Positions 42,618-51,824 of a DNA stretch of 64,000 nt are shown one piece after another. Source of the DNA: UBA830 sp038146925. Its GTDB lineage: Bacteria > Pseudomonadota > Alphaproteobacteria > MPNO01 > UBA830. Where the stretch lies: positions 62,001 through 126,000 of the forward strand of contig JAYQSP010000001.1 in assembly GCA_038146925.1 (NCBI GenBank), written 5' to 3'. Numbering within the stretch: the stretch's first letter is position 1; each line of letters opens with the position of its first letter. The translations under genes and the position numbers were made by a program. Below the pieces are notes generated by a model. The model was not told the DNA's origin. It saw nothing but the letters and a program-made list of their open reading frames with translations, and made no database searches.

Positions 42618-44444
42618 TCAAACGCTCTCCGTCTTGCGCGATTCCTTCTTGCGGTCATGCGGGTTCAGCAGGCGCTTTCGGATGCGGATGTGCTGCGGCG
42701 TCACCTCGACGAGCTCGTCGTCGTCGATGTAGCTGATCGCTTCCTCCAGTTTCAGCGTGCGCGGCGTCGTCAGCCGCACCGCTTCGTCGGAACCGGACGC
42801 GCGGATATTCGTCAGCTTCTTCGATTTCATCGGATTGACCTCGAGGTCGTTGCCCCGGCTGTGTTCGCCGATGATCATGCCTTCGTATACCTCGACCCCG
42901 CCGCCAATAAACATCACGCCGCGGTCCTCGAGATTCCACAGCGCGAAGGGCACCGATTTGCCGGTGGCGTTGGAAATCAACACGCCGTTGCGCCGCCCCG
43001 GAATCGTTCCCCTGTGCGGCGCGTAGGAATGAAACAGCCGGCTCATCACGCCGGTGCCGCGGGTCTCGTTCAGGAACTGGCCGTGATAGCCGATCAGCCC
43101 GCGCGCCGGCGCGACGAACACTACCCGGGTCTTGCCGCCGCCGGACGGACGCATATCCGTCATCTCGGCCTTGCGCTCGCCCAGCGCCTCGACCACGGCG
43201 CCGACATAGGCGTCGTCGACATCGATGACGACCTCTTCCATCGGTTCTTCGCGCTCGCCCGTATCGGGGTTTTCGCGGTACAGGACCCGCGGTCGCGATA
43301 CCGACAGCTCGAACCCTTCCCGGCGAAGCTGTTCGATCAGCACGCCGAGCTGCAGTTCGCCGCGGCCCTTCACCTCGAACGTGTTTTCGTCCCCGGTCCG
43401 TTCGATTTCTATCGCCACGTTGCCTTCGCTCTCCCGCGCCAGACGGGCAGCCAGCAGACGCGACGTCACCTTGTCGCCGTCATTGCCGGCGAACGGGGAA
43501 TCGTTGATGGAGAAGCTCATCGACAGCGTGGGCGGATCGACCGGCAGCGCCTGGACGGGCACGGCGTTTTCGGGGTCGCAGATCGTGTCGGCGACCGTGG
43601 CTTCCTTCAGTCCGGCAATGGCGATCAGGTCGCCGGCATGGGCCTCGTCAACCGGCACGCGCTCGATTCCCCGGAACGCCAGCAGCTTGGTCAACCGGCC
43701 TGCTTCGATCCGGGTGCCGTCGTGCCGCAGCGCGACGACCGGCGTGTTGACCCGCGCCGTGCCGCGTTCAATGCGGCCGGTCAGAATGCGGCCCAGATAG
43801 TTGTCGTATTCCAGAATGGTCGAGAGCATCGCGAACGGCGCGTCGCGTTCCGCAACCGGCGGCGCGAAATGGTCGGCGATCAGTTCGAACAGCGGCGTCA
43901 GCGATTCGCGGGGCGATTCCAGATCCGCCGCCGCCCAGCCTTCCTTCGCGGATGCGTAAAGCGTCGGGAAATCGAGCTGTTCGTCGGTGGCGTCCAGCGC
44001 CGCGAAAAGATCGAAGACCTCTTCCTGGACCTTGTAGGCCCGCTGGTCGGGCCGGTCCGCCTTGTTGATCACCACGATCGGTTTCAGGCCCAGCGCCAGC
44101 GCCTTCATGGTCACGAACTTGGTCTGCGGCATGGGGCCTTCCGCCGAATCGACCAGCACCAGCGCGCCGTCGACCATCGACAGGATACGCTCGACCTCGC
44201 CGCCGAAATCGGCATGGCCGGGCGTATCGACGATGTTGATGCGGATGTCGTTCCAGTCCACCGACGCGCATTTCGCCAGGATCGTGATACCGCGTTCGCG
44301 TTCCAGATCGTTCGAATCCATAACCCGTTCGGCGACGCGCTGGTTTTCCCGGAAGCTGCCCGACTGGCGCAGCAACTGGTCAACCAGCGTGGTTTTGCCA
44401 TGATCGACATGGGCGATGATCGCGATGTTGCGCAGCTCTGGCAC
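42618..44444 (-). CDS. typA: Translational GTPase TypA/BipA
   Basis: 608-residue ribosome-binding GTPase needed for late ribosome assembly and stress growth. G1 AHVDHGKT at 11-18, G3 DTPGHADF, G4 NKADR; EF-G-like domains III and V and the TypA-specific C-terminal region (MKSKKLTNIRASGSDE) are intact. Full length. Separated from the PfkB gene upstream by a 102-base gap with an inverted repeat. Confidence 0.97.
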   Translation of the reverse strand: MPELRNIAIIAHVDHGKTTLVDQLLRQSGSFRENQRVAERVMDSNDLERERGITILAKCASVDWNDIRINIVDTPGHADFGGEVERILSMVDGALVLVDSAEGPMPQTKFVTMKALALGLKPIVVINKADRPDQRAYKVQEEVFDLFAALDATDEQLDFPTLYASAKEGWAAADLESPRESLTPLFELIADHFAPPVAERDAPFAMLSTILEYDNYLGRILTGRIERGTARVNTPVVALRHDGTRIEAGRLTKLLAFRGIERVPVDEAHAGDLIAIAGLKEATVADTICDPENAVPVQALPVDPPTLSMSFSINDSPFAGNDGDKVTSRLLAARLARESEGNVAIEIERTGDENTFEVKGRGELQLGVLIEQLRREGFELSVSRPRVLYRENPDTGEREEPMEEVVIDVDDAYVGAVVEALGERKAEMTDMRPSGGGKTRVVFVAPARGLIGYHGQFLNETRGTGVMSRLFHSYAPHRGTIPGRRNGVLISNATGKSVPFALWNLEDRGVMFIGGGVEVYEGMIIGEHSRGNDLEVNPMKSKKLTNIRASGSDEAVRLTTPRTLKLEEAISYIDDDELVEVTPQHIRIRKRLLNPHDRKKESRKTESV

Positions 44445-44482
44445 GTCAGGATTTCCCGATTATTAGGGTGCTTTAAATCAAC

Positions 44483-44503
44483 AGGCGGGCCACCGACCCG
44501 CCT
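44483..44503. terminator. Inverted repeat between the PfkB gene and typA, possible terminator
   Basis: AGGCGGG (44483-44489) and CCCGCCT (44497-44503) with a 7-base loop, after the PfkB-family stop on the minus strand. The following GTTGATTTAAA is only weakly T-rich, so termination would be partial. Confidence 0.4.
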
Positions 44504-44546
44504 AAAAGATTCAATTTCGCCCGCTGTATACAGCGTCTCGGGGAAT

Positions 44547-45539
44547 TTATCCCAGTTTTTCTTTTACCAGGTCCATCAGCGACACTTCGGGCCGGGCACC
44601 ATAGTGGCTGATGACCTCTGCGGCACAGATCGACCCGATCCGGCCGGCGACCGATAACTCGTAACCCTGCGTCAGCCCGTACAGCACCCCGGCCGCATAC
44701 AGATCGCCGGCGCCGGTCGTGTCGACGACCTTTTCGACGGGCTCTGCCGCCACCTCGACGACCTCGTTCGCCGTCACGATGACGGAACCGTCGGCCCCGC
44801 GGGTGACCGCGGCGATATCGACCTTGCCGACCAGTTTTCCGACCGCGTCGTCGAACGAATCGGTTTCGTAAAGCGAGGTGATTTCGTCATGGTTCGCAAA
44901 CACGATGTCGACATGGCCTTCCACCAGATGCCGGAACGATGCCCGGTGACGATCGACGCAGAACGGGTCCGACAGGGTCAGCGCCACGCGGCGACCGGCG
45001 GCGTGGGCCAGCTCCGCCGCCTTGACGAAGGCTTCCTTGGCTTCGTCGCGGTCGAATAGATATCCTTCCAGATACGTAATCTGCGCGCCGCCGATGGTTT
45101 CGGGGTCGATGTCTTTCGGACCAAGCATCACGCTGACCCCGAGATAGGTCTGCATGGTGCGGTCGGCGTCGGGGGTGACGAATATCAGGCAGCGCGCCGT
45201 CGACGGCCCCTCGGTCGCTGGACGCACGGGAAAATCGACGCCGACGGCCTTGATGTCATGGCTGAACACGGTGCCGAGCTGATCGTCCCGCACCTTGCCG
45301 ATATAGGCGCCCCTGCCGCCGAGCGAGGCGATACCGGCCAGCGTATTGGCGGCCGATCCGCCGGAGGTTTCGATCCCGGCGTTCATTTCGCTGTATAGCC
45401 ACTCGGCCTGGGCATCGTCGATCAGGGTCATGGTCCCCTTGTTGAGATCGAGCCGCGCGAGATCGTTGTCGTCCGACTGCGCGATAACATCGACGATCGC
45501 GTTGCCGACACCGACAACATCGAAAGGGGCGTCCGCCAT
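44547..45539 (-). CDS. PfkB-family carbohydrate/nucleoside kinase, adenosine kinase-like
   Basis: 330-residue ribokinase-fold kinase. N-terminal VVGVGNAIVDVIA, substrate-site GGSAANTLAGIASLGG and the catalytic DTTGAGD near residue 271 with the base Asp. The wording (IETSGGSAANT, YLEGYLFD) is close to the alphaproteobacterial adenosine kinase group. Probably phosphorylates adenosine for purine salvage; other nucleoside or sugar substrates cannot be excluded. Confidence 0.88.
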   Translation of the reverse strand: MADAPFDVVGVGNAIVDVIAQSDDNDLARLDLNKGTMTLIDDAQAEWLYSEMNAGIETSGGSAANTLAGIASLGGRGAYIGKVRDDQLGTVFSHDIKAVGVDFPVRPATEGPSTARCLIFVTPDADRTMQTYLGVSVMLGPKDIDPETIGGAQITYLEGYLFDRDEAKEAFVKAAELAHAAGRRVALTLSDPFCVDRHRASFRHLVEGHVDIVFANHDEITSLYETDSFDDAVGKLVGKVDIAAVTRGADGSVIVTANEVVEVAAEPVEKVVDTTGAGDLYAAGVLYGLTQGYELSVAGRIGSICAAEVISHYGARPEVSLMDLVKEKLG

Positions 45540-45684
45540 GGTAACTCCTGAAAGTGAGGTGAATCCGCGGCGCGCAGTATAACGGCGGACAGCAGCGGGG
45601 CAATCGAAATACCGTCTTGCCTTCGCCGGTCCGCGACGGCTAAACAGGCGGCGCAGCCGTCTTCAGCGGCAATCGGGAAGGTAC

Positions 45685-46380
45685 ATGTTTTCTGGGCTTT
45701 TTCTGGCGATCGAACAGCTGGGCGATCCCCGTATCCGCAGTGTGATCATCCGCTCGGTACTGATCAGCGCCGTCATTTTCATTGCGCTGGTCGTGGCGAT
45801 CGGCTGGGCTTTGAGCGGCACGTCGCTGTTCGGTATCGAATGGCTGGATCAGGGTGTCGCGTTTCTCGGCGGCAGCGCGGCGTTCGTCATCGGCCTGTTT
45901 ATTTTTCCCGCGCTGACGGGTCTGATCATTTCGTTCATGCTGGAAGAGATAGCGCGCGCGGTCGAAGCCCGTCACTTCCCCGAACTGTCCGACGCGCGGG
46001 AAGAGCCGGTTATGGAGATGGTCGCGAATGCCGCGCGATTCGCGGGCATCACGATCGTACTCAACCTCCTTGTCTTTATCCTGGTGGTGCCGGTCCTGTT
46101 GATCACGATCGTTCTGATCCCGCTCATTCCCTTTGTTTTCTATGCGCTCAACGGGTATCTTCTCGGACGTGAGTATTTCGAGTTCGCGGCGGTGCGGCGG
46201 CTCGAACCGGCGGCCGGGCGCGCGCTCAGGTGGCGGCACAAAACCCGCATTTTCATGTGCGGCATCGTGATCGCGGTCCTGATGACGATCCCGTTTGTCA
46301 ACTGGCTGATGCCGGTAGTTGCGGCCGCCTACATGGTGCATGTATTTGAACATGCGCGCAGACGCGCCGAGGCGATTTGA
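45685..46380 (+). CDS. EI24-domain membrane protein (CysZ-like superfamily)
   Basis: 231-residue integral membrane protein with four or five helices, including FVIGLFIFPALTGLIISFMLEEI, TIVLNLLVFILVVPVLLI and a C-terminal FVNWLMPVVAAAYMVHVFE. These match EI24 (PF07264) proteins of alphaproteobacteria. The E. coli relative CysZ transports sulfate, but this group has no proven function. Divergent from the kinase gene. Confidence 0.8.
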   Translation: MFSGLFLAIEQLGDPRIRSVIIRSVLISAVIFIALVVAIGWALSGTSLFGIEWLDQGVAFLGGSAAFVIGLFIFPALTGLIISFMLEEIARAVEARHFPELSDAREEPVMEMVANAARFAGITIVLNLLVFILVVPVLLITIVLIPLIPFVFYALNGYLLGREYFEFAAVRRLEPAAGRALRWRHKTRIFMCGIVIAVLMTIPFVNWLMPVVAAAYMVHVFEHARRRAEAI

Positions 46381-46450
46381 ACGCCGCCCTTCATTGGCAA
46401 CAGTCGGGGCGGCACCGATCGGGCAGAATTCGGCCCGGGAAAGACAGGAC

Positions 46451-46945
46451 ATGGCGGACCAGGACAACGAAGTCAGAACAGAACCACCGGCGGCATTGCC
46501 GCTGAAAGCCGAAGCGCCGAGCGCGCCGCCCGCCTCCCTCAGGCCGGCGACCGTAGCCCGGCCGGCGCGCGAAGCGCATCTGGTATCGAATCCCGGCAGC
46601 ATCGGCAGCCCGGAGGGCAAGAAGCTCATCGTCGGTCGGGAAATCGAGCTGAGCGGCAATATCAGTGCCTGCGACCGGCTCGTCGTCGAGGGCCGCGTGG
46701 AGGCCGAACTGCAGGATTGCCGGGAGATCGAAATCGCCGGCACCGGGACGTTCAAGGGCTCGGCCGCGATCGAGATGGCGGAAATCAGCGGAAATTTCGA
46801 AGGCACGCTTACTGCCCGCGACACCCTGGTCGTCCGGTCCTCGGGCCGGGTGACCGGCAAGATCCGGTTCGGGAAACTGGAGATCGAACGCGGCGGCGAA
46901 GTAGTGGGCGATATAGGGCTGGTCGACGACGACACCGGCAACTGA
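46451..46945 (+). CDS. Bactofilin family cytoskeletal protein
   Basis: 164-residue polymer-forming protein. A ~60-residue Pro/Ala-rich disordered N-terminus precedes the bactofilin beta-helix (about 62-158), with repeating ISACDRLVVEGRVEAEL, GTFKGSAAIEMAEISGNFEG and SSGRVTGKIRFGKLEIERGG turns. Bactofilins form membrane-associated scaffolds that localise wall enzymes. Close to a small lipoprotein gene (13 bases apart), probably one transcript. Confidence 0.9.
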   Translation: MADQDNEVRTEPPAALPLKAEAPSAPPASLRPATVARPAREAHLVSNPGSIGSPEGKKLIVGREIELSGNISACDRLVVEGRVEAELQDCREIEIAGTGTFKGSAAIEMAEISGNFEGTLTARDTLVVRSSGRVTGKIRFGKLEIERGGEVVGDIGLVDDDTGN

Positions 46946-46958
46946 CCCCGCTCCGGCC

Positions 46959-47402
46959 ATGGGACTGAGATTGCTTGGAGCAACAGGGTTGCTGTGCCTG
47001 CTGGCATCCGCCTGCGTTGCGCCACCCGAAGGATCGACCGGGAACGCCCGCCCGGAGGCGGCAGTTCAGTCCGGTACCGGAAGCGAACCGGATACCGCCA
47101 CCGCCGCGACGAAGAAAAACGACCGCACCGCTGCCCTGACCGCAGGGCCGCCCCCCGAAAAACTGATCGGGATGACCGGCGACGAGATCACGGCGCTGTT
47201 TGGCCGCCCTGTCTTCGTGCGGCGCGATCCGCCGGCCGAATTCTGGCGCTACCGGGCTGCAAGCTGCGTTCTGGAACTGTTTTTCTATCGGCAGGGCGGC
47301 GCATGGCGCGTGGATCACGTAGAGATGCGCCGCGGCGATTCAACGGTGACCAATCAACCCGCGTGTATCGCGGCATTAAGAGCCGCGCCGCGCGCCAGCT
47401 GA
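46959..47402 (+). CDS. Small lipoprotein of unknown function
   Basis: 147-residue protein with a lipobox LASAC, the lipidated residue being Cys19. A Thr/Ala-rich linker (20-65) leads to a short domain with LIGMTGDEITALFGRPVFVRRDPPAEFWRYR, which resembles the strand-turn of SmpA/OmlA (BamE-like) proteins, and two further Cys (about 104 and 137) that could pair. Downstream of the bactofilin and convergent with fxsA. Envelope role inferred only from lipidation. Confidence 0.8.
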   Translation: MGLRLLGATGLLCLLASACVAPPEGSTGNARPEAAVQSGTGSEPDTATAATKKNDRTAALTAGPPPEKLIGMTGDEITALFGRPVFVRRDPPAEFWRYRAASCVLELFFYRQGGAWRVDHVEMRRGDSTVTNQPACIAALRAAPRAS

Positions 47403-47433
47403 TCCGGCCGGCCGGTCTATTTGACGAAAAGTT

Positions 47434-47964
47434 CTATTTGTCGATATTGGGCGGCAATCGGTCGCGATCCGGCGCCGGGGTGTCGACTTCTTCGAAATCG
47501 CCGTCGATAACGGGCCCGCCGCCCGGACCTCCGCGACCTGGACCCGCCGGACCGTTGCCAGGCCCTGTTCCGGGTCCGCCACCGAAACCGCCGACATGGA
47601 TATGGCCGTTGCGCGCGAGCCAACGCCATATGCCGATACCGGCCAGTTTCCGAAACAGCGGCACAAACAGCATGAAGCCCAGTACGTCGGTGAAAAATCC
47701 GGGAGTCAGCAGCAAAACGCCCGCCACTAGGAGACAGAGCCCGTCGAACACTTCCTGGACCGGCAATTCGTTGCGGTTGGCGCTTTCCTGCGCCCTTTGC
47801 AGGACCGCAAGCCCCTGAATGCGGAGCAACGTGGTACCGGCGAACGCTGTTACTATAACGATCGCAATGGTCGGCCACAGCCCGATCCAGCCGCCGACTT
47901 CAATAAACAGCGCGATTTCGATGACCGGCACAGCGATAAACGCGGCCAGCAAAACAATTGCCAT
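47434..47964 (-). CDS. fxsA: FxsA family membrane protein
   Basis: 176-residue protein with the FxsA domain: two or three membrane helices (EIALFIEVGGWIGLWPTIAIV and DGLCLLVAGVLLLTPGFFTDVLGF) and the RIQGLAVLQRAQ connector. A long Gly/Pro-rich tail (about 125-160) follows, then an acidic end. In E. coli FxsA affects phage exclusion by F plasmids; its cellular role is unclear. Divergent from the Tim44-like gene, a pairing common in alphaproteobacteria. Confidence 0.92.
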   Translation of the reverse strand: MAIVLLAAFIAVPVIEIALFIEVGGWIGLWPTIAIVIVTAFAGTTLLRIQGLAVLQRAQESANRNELPVQEVFDGLCLLVAGVLLLTPGFFTDVLGFMLFVPLFRKLAGIGIWRWLARNGHIHVGGFGGGPGTGPGNGPAGPGRGGPGGGPVIDGDFEEVDTPAPDRDRLPPNIDK

Positions 47965-48161
47965 GCTTGCGATTTCCCGGTGAACGCCTTATGTACTCTA
48001 AGGTCCGGCTCGTAACGTGCGGTGCCACCTTCGCAGTGCCGCAACGAGATCCGACAACGACTAGGATATAGCTAACCGACGTGCCCGCGTCCATCCGGCC
48101 CGTCCCGGCAGGATCAGAGAGACACGGACCGTTGCGCCGAAAAGGCGCAGGAAGCAAGATT

Positions 48162-48845
48162 ATGGGTGACGGGTTTCAGTTTCTGGATATCGTACTTTTC
48201 GCGATGGTCGCGGCATTTCTGGTGCTGCGTCTGCGGAGCGTCCTGGGCAAGCGCACAGGGCACGAACAGCCGCGCCAGGACCCCATGTCGCAACGAAACC
48301 AGGAACCGGACGCGGACGGCAACGTCGTAGAGCTGCCCAATCGCAACCGTGACGCCGAATACGACCCGACCGCCGATCTCGATCCGAACGACCCGCTGGC
48401 AACCGGCATCCAGGAGATTCGGGCCGCCGACGGCACGTTCGATCCGGGCGGTTTCGCGGACGGCGCGCGCGGCGCGTTCGAAATGATCGTACAAGGCTTC
48501 GCCGAGGGCGACCGGGACAACCTGAAAATGCTCCTGGCAAACGATGTGTACGAAAACTTCGAAGCCGCGATCGACGAGCGCGAAGAAGCCGGGGAAACCC
48601 TGGAATCGACGATTATCGGCATCAAGTCCGCGGACGTCATCGAAGCAGGCATGGACGGACGGAACGCGATGGTGACCGTGAAATTCGTGTCCGAACAGGT
48701 CAACGTGACGCGCGATTCCGAAGACCGGATAATCGACGGCGACCCGAACCAGGTCACCGAAATTACGGACATCTGGACCTTCAGCCGGGACACAACGTCT
48801 CGTGACCCGAACTGGAAGCTTGTGGAAACCCGCAGCCAGAATTAG
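48162..48845 (+). CDS. Tim44-like domain protein (TimA type)
   Basis: 227-residue protein with one N-terminal membrane helix (about residues 7-24), an acidic linker, and a Tim44/L45-like domain (about 92-225: ARGAFEMIVQGFAEGDRDNLKMLL and VTEITDIWTFSRDT). Bacterial members are peripheral or anchored inner-membrane proteins; a relative in Caulobacter is called TimA. The ATG at 48162 is chosen because the membrane helix follows directly and GGAAG precedes it; an opening 27 codons upstream adds basic unconserved residues. Upstream of mltA. Confidence 0.88.
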   Translation: MGDGFQFLDIVLFAMVAAFLVLRLRSVLGKRTGHEQPRQDPMSQRNQEPDADGNVVELPNRNRDAEYDPTADLDPNDPLATGIQEIRAADGTFDPGGFADGARGAFEMIVQGFAEGDRDNLKMLLANDVYENFEAAIDEREEAGETLESTIIGIKSADVIEAGMDGRNAMVTVKFVSEQVNVTRDSEDRIIDGDPNQVTEITDIWTFSRDTTSRDPNWKLVETRSQN

Positions 48846-48872
48846 GGCCGTCGCCGAGGCACTCGTTTCTGC

Positions 48873-50054
48873 ATGACGCCTGCTGTTTTAACGCCCCGAT
48901 ATCTCTCCCTCCTGCGCCCGCGATGGCTGGCATTCGCCATGATTTTTATGGCGTTCGGCTGCGCAGAGACCGGTGACAAACCGGTCGAAGACAAGCCGGT
49001 GTTCACCCCGGTTTCCTTTCGCGACGTCCCGGGCTGGCAAGCCGACAATCACGCCGATGCGCTGGTCGCGTTTCTCAAATCCTGCCCCCCCATTGAACGC
49101 CGTGGCGTGCGCGGCTTCGGAAACGCCTCGATCTGGCGCGACATCTGCGGCCAGGCGAGGAACGTTCCAGCCGGCGACCATGACGCCGCACGACGATTTT
49201 TCGAGAACGCATTTCTGCCGGCCTCCGTTTCCGGGCGGGACGGATCAACCGGCCTGATTACCGGTTATTACGAACCCGAACTCCAGGGCGCCCTAGAACG
49301 GTCCGGCCGGTTCAATGTGCCGCTTCATGTTCGCCCGCCCGACCTCGTGACCGTCAACCTCGGCCGGTTTCGGGAAGAACTCAAAGGCGAGCGAATTGCG
49401 GGACGCGTCGTGCGGGGGAGCCTGATCCCCTATCCCGATCGGGCGAAGATCGAACGCGGGGCGTTAAGGAACCGTGATCTCGAACTGGTATGGGTGGACA
49501 GCGCCGCAGATGCTTTTTTCCTCCACATTCAGGGGTCGGGGCGCATACGCCTGCCCGATGGCGACATCATGCGGGTGGGGTATGCCGGCACCAACGGGCA
49601 TGCCTACACCGCGATCGGCCGCGAACTGATCGCGCGCGGCGCCGTCCCCCCCGAAAAAATGTCGATGCAGTCCATCCGGAACTGGCTGGCGGCGAATCCG
49701 GCAGACGGTGCGCGGCTGATGCGGACGAACAAATCCTACGTTTTCTTTCGCGAGCTGACCGGCGACGGGCCGCTGGGCGCGCAAGGGGTGCCGCTGACTC
49801 CGGAACGCAGCCTGGCAGTCGACCGGCGGCTGTTGCCGCTCGGCCTTCCGGTGTGGCTGGAATCCTCGGAACCGGACGGCACGCCGCTCAAACGGCTGAT
49901 GATCGCACAGGATACCGGCGGTGCAATCCGCGGCGCGGTGCGCGCCGACGTCTTCTGGGGACCGGGTGCGAAGGCCGCCGACAGGGCGGGCAAGATGAAT
50001 TCGCCGGGCAGGTACTGGTTTCTGATTCCCCGCGCCACGCCGCCGACAAGCTGA
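48873..50054 (+). CDS. mltA: Membrane-bound lytic murein transglycosylase A
   Basis: 393-residue lipoprotein (lipobox ending at Cys30, FMAFGC) with the MltA barrel (LITGYYEPELQG, HIQGSGRIRLPDG) and the 3D domain whose catalytic Asp is in AQDTGGAIRGAVRADVFWG. Cleaves glycan strands to 1,6-anhydro products, which AmpG-type permeases recycle. Follows the Tim44-like gene by 27 bases and is 4 bases from the phytase-like gene. Confidence 0.95.
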   Translation: MTPAVLTPRYLSLLRPRWLAFAMIFMAFGCAETGDKPVEDKPVFTPVSFRDVPGWQADNHADALVAFLKSCPPIERRGVRGFGNASIWRDICGQARNVPAGDHDAARRFFENAFLPASVSGRDGSTGLITGYYEPELQGALERSGRFNVPLHVRPPDLVTVNLGRFREELKGERIAGRVVRGSLIPYPDRAKIERGALRNRDLELVWVDSAADAFFLHIQGSGRIRLPDGDIMRVGYAGTNGHAYTAIGRELIARGAVPPEKMSMQSIRNWLAANPADGARLMRTNKSYVFFRELTGDGPLGAQGVPLTPERSLAVDRRLLPLGLPVWLESSEPDGTPLKRLMIAQDTGGAIRGAVRADVFWGPGAKAADRAGKMNSPGRYWFLIPRATPPTS

Positions 50055-50058
50055 AATC

Positions 50059-51012
50059 GTGAAACGTATCTTCTGCGCCGCCTTGCTGTGCCTGTTGCCG
50101 GGTCTGGTCGCAGCCGACCAGATATCCGTACGCTCGTTCGAAGTGATCCTTTCGCACGATTCCCCGGCCGTCGAGCTGGTGGGCGACCTGAAATTTCGCG
50201 GCGGCATCGATATGCGGTCCGGAGCGGAGGGGTTCGGCGGGTTTTCGGGCCTCGACATATCTCCCGACGGACGGCGTCTGATCGCGGTGTCGGATCGGGG
50301 AATGTGGTTTACGGCCGATTTGACCTACGACCGGACGGGAGCGCTGAACGGTCTGTCGAACACCGCCCTGTTCCCCATACGCGGGCTGGACGGGAAACCC
50401 CTCAAAGGCCGCAAGTCGACGGATTCGGAATCTATCGCGCGCCTTACCGACGGCTCACTGGTAGTCGGCTTCGAGCAAAGTCATCGTCTGCGTCGTTTTC
50501 CGTTTCCGGGCGAACCGGCGCAACGCATTCGCGCGCCGCTGGTGCTCGGCACGTCGCCGCCGAATGGCGGCGCAGAGGCAATAACGCGCCTGTGGGGCAA
50601 TCAGTTGCTGATCCTGTCGGAACGCCTGGAAGCCCGCGAAGGCATCGCGGCAGGCTGGATCGGCGCCGGAAAGGAATGGCGCGCGGTCGGCTTCCGCAAA
50701 TCCGGGATTTTCCGCCCGGTAGGCGCGGATACCCGCGACGACGGCATGGTGTTTCTGCTGGAGCGCCGGTTTTCGACACTGGGCGGTCTGGGCACCCGCA
50801 TCAGCGTCGTGCCGGGCAGCGAGATTGCGCCGGGGGCCATTTTCAAGACGCGGGAACTGGCGGAGCTCTCGCCGCCCCTGGTATCCGACAATTTCGAAGG
50901 CATCGCCGTTCGCCGGACCGGCGGGGGCGAAACCCTGATCTACATCATTTCCGATGACAATTTTCACGACCTGCAGCGCAACCTGCTGCTGATGTTCTCG
51001 CTTGCGGAATAA
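50059..51012 (+). CDS. Secreted esterase-like/phytase-like domain protein
   Basis: 317-residue protein with a signal peptide (MKRIFCAALLCLLPGLVAA) and one phytase-like propeller domain (PF13449 type): GGFSGLDISPDGRRLIAVSDRGMWF, DSESIARLTDGSLVVGFEQSHRL, and SDNFEGIAVRRTGG near the end. Repeated acidic positions could bind calcium. Starts 4 bases after mltA, so cotranscribed. The family name is historical; phosphatase activity is unproven for this group. Confidence 0.86.
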   Translation: MKRIFCAALLCLLPGLVAADQISVRSFEVILSHDSPAVELVGDLKFRGGIDMRSGAEGFGGFSGLDISPDGRRLIAVSDRGMWFTADLTYDRTGALNGLSNTALFPIRGLDGKPLKGRKSTDSESIARLTDGSLVVGFEQSHRLRRFPFPGEPAQRIRAPLVLGTSPPNGGAEAITRLWGNQLLILSERLEAREGIAAGWIGAGKEWRAVGFRKSGIFRPVGADTRDDGMVFLLERRFSTLGGLGTRISVVPGSEIAPGAIFKTRELAELSPPLVSDNFEGIAVRRTGGGETLIYIISDDNFHDLQRNLLLMFSLAE

Positions 51013-51057
51013 TTTGTTCACCGCCATCTTGGGTCGACCGCAAGTAAGGAATTCGGC

Positions 51058-51822
51058 ATGACGGAGACGCCCCGCGTGGGCCTGTTCGCAACCTGTTTGG
51101 TGGATTTGTATCGGCCGACGGTCGGATTTGCCGCCGCGCATCTGCTGGAAAAAGCCGGCTGCCGCGTTGACGTGCCGGCGGCACAGGTATGCTGCGGACA
51201 GCCGGCCTACAACGCGGGCGACCGGGACAATGCGGCCGCGATCGCGCGGCAGACGATCGAACTGTTCGAGACGTTCGACTATGTCGTGGCGCCGTCCGGA
51301 TCCTGCGCCGGCATGCTGAAATTGCATTACCCCGACTTGCTGGCCGACGACCCGGCCTATGCCGCTCGCGCCAGAGCTCTGGCCGGCAGGACGTGGGAGC
51401 TGATCGCCTTTCTGACCGACATACTGGATTGGGACGGCGTCGACGCCGACTGGCCGGGAGACGTTACGTATCATGACGCCTGTTCGGGCCTGCGCGAACT
51501 CGGCGTTCGCGACCAGCCGCGCCGGCTGCTCGCGCGTGTCAGCGGGCTGAAGGTGAACGAACTGGGTGCGCCCGATGTCTGCTGCGGTTTCGGCGGCACG
51601 TTCTGCATCAAATATCCGGAAGTGTCCGGCGCGATGGTCGACCGGAAAACCGATGATATCTGCGACACCGGCGCATCGACCTTACTCGCCGGCGATTTAG
51701 GGTGTCTGATGAATATCGCCGGGCGCCTGACCCGGCGAGGCGAGAAGATCGAGGTCCGTCACGTCGCGGAGGTGCTGGCGGGGATAGCGGACGGTCCCGC
51801 GATCGGTCAGCCGGACAACTGA
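51058..51822 (+). CDS. lutA: L-lactate utilisation Fe-S protein LutA
   Basis: 254-residue protein with two CCG (cysteine-rich) domains: VCCGQPAYN near 43-51 and VCCGFGGTF near 178, each with an upstream Cys (FATCLVDL, YHDACSGLREL), as in glycolate oxidase GlcF and heterodisulfide reductase subunits. With LutB and LutC it oxidises L-lactate to pyruvate at the membrane. Two bases separate it from lutB. Confidence 0.94.
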   Translation: MTETPRVGLFATCLVDLYRPTVGFAAAHLLEKAGCRVDVPAAQVCCGQPAYNAGDRDNAAAIARQTIELFETFDYVVAPSGSCAGMLKLHYPDLLADDPAYAARARALAGRTWELIAFLTDILDWDGVDADWPGDVTYHDACSGLRELGVRDQPRRLLARVSGLKVNELGAPDVCCGFGGTFCIKYPEVSGAMVDRKTDDICDTGASTLLAGDLGCLMNIAGRLTRRGEKIEVRHVAEVLAGIADGPAIGQPDN

Positions 51823-51824
51823 TT

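Noticed and set aside
42657..44657. Long plus-strand open frame (~666 codons) opposite typA
   Set aside because: It is an antisense shadow of a GC-rich gene: composition is Arg/His/Gln-rich with no recognisable domain, while the minus strand encodes full-length TypA.
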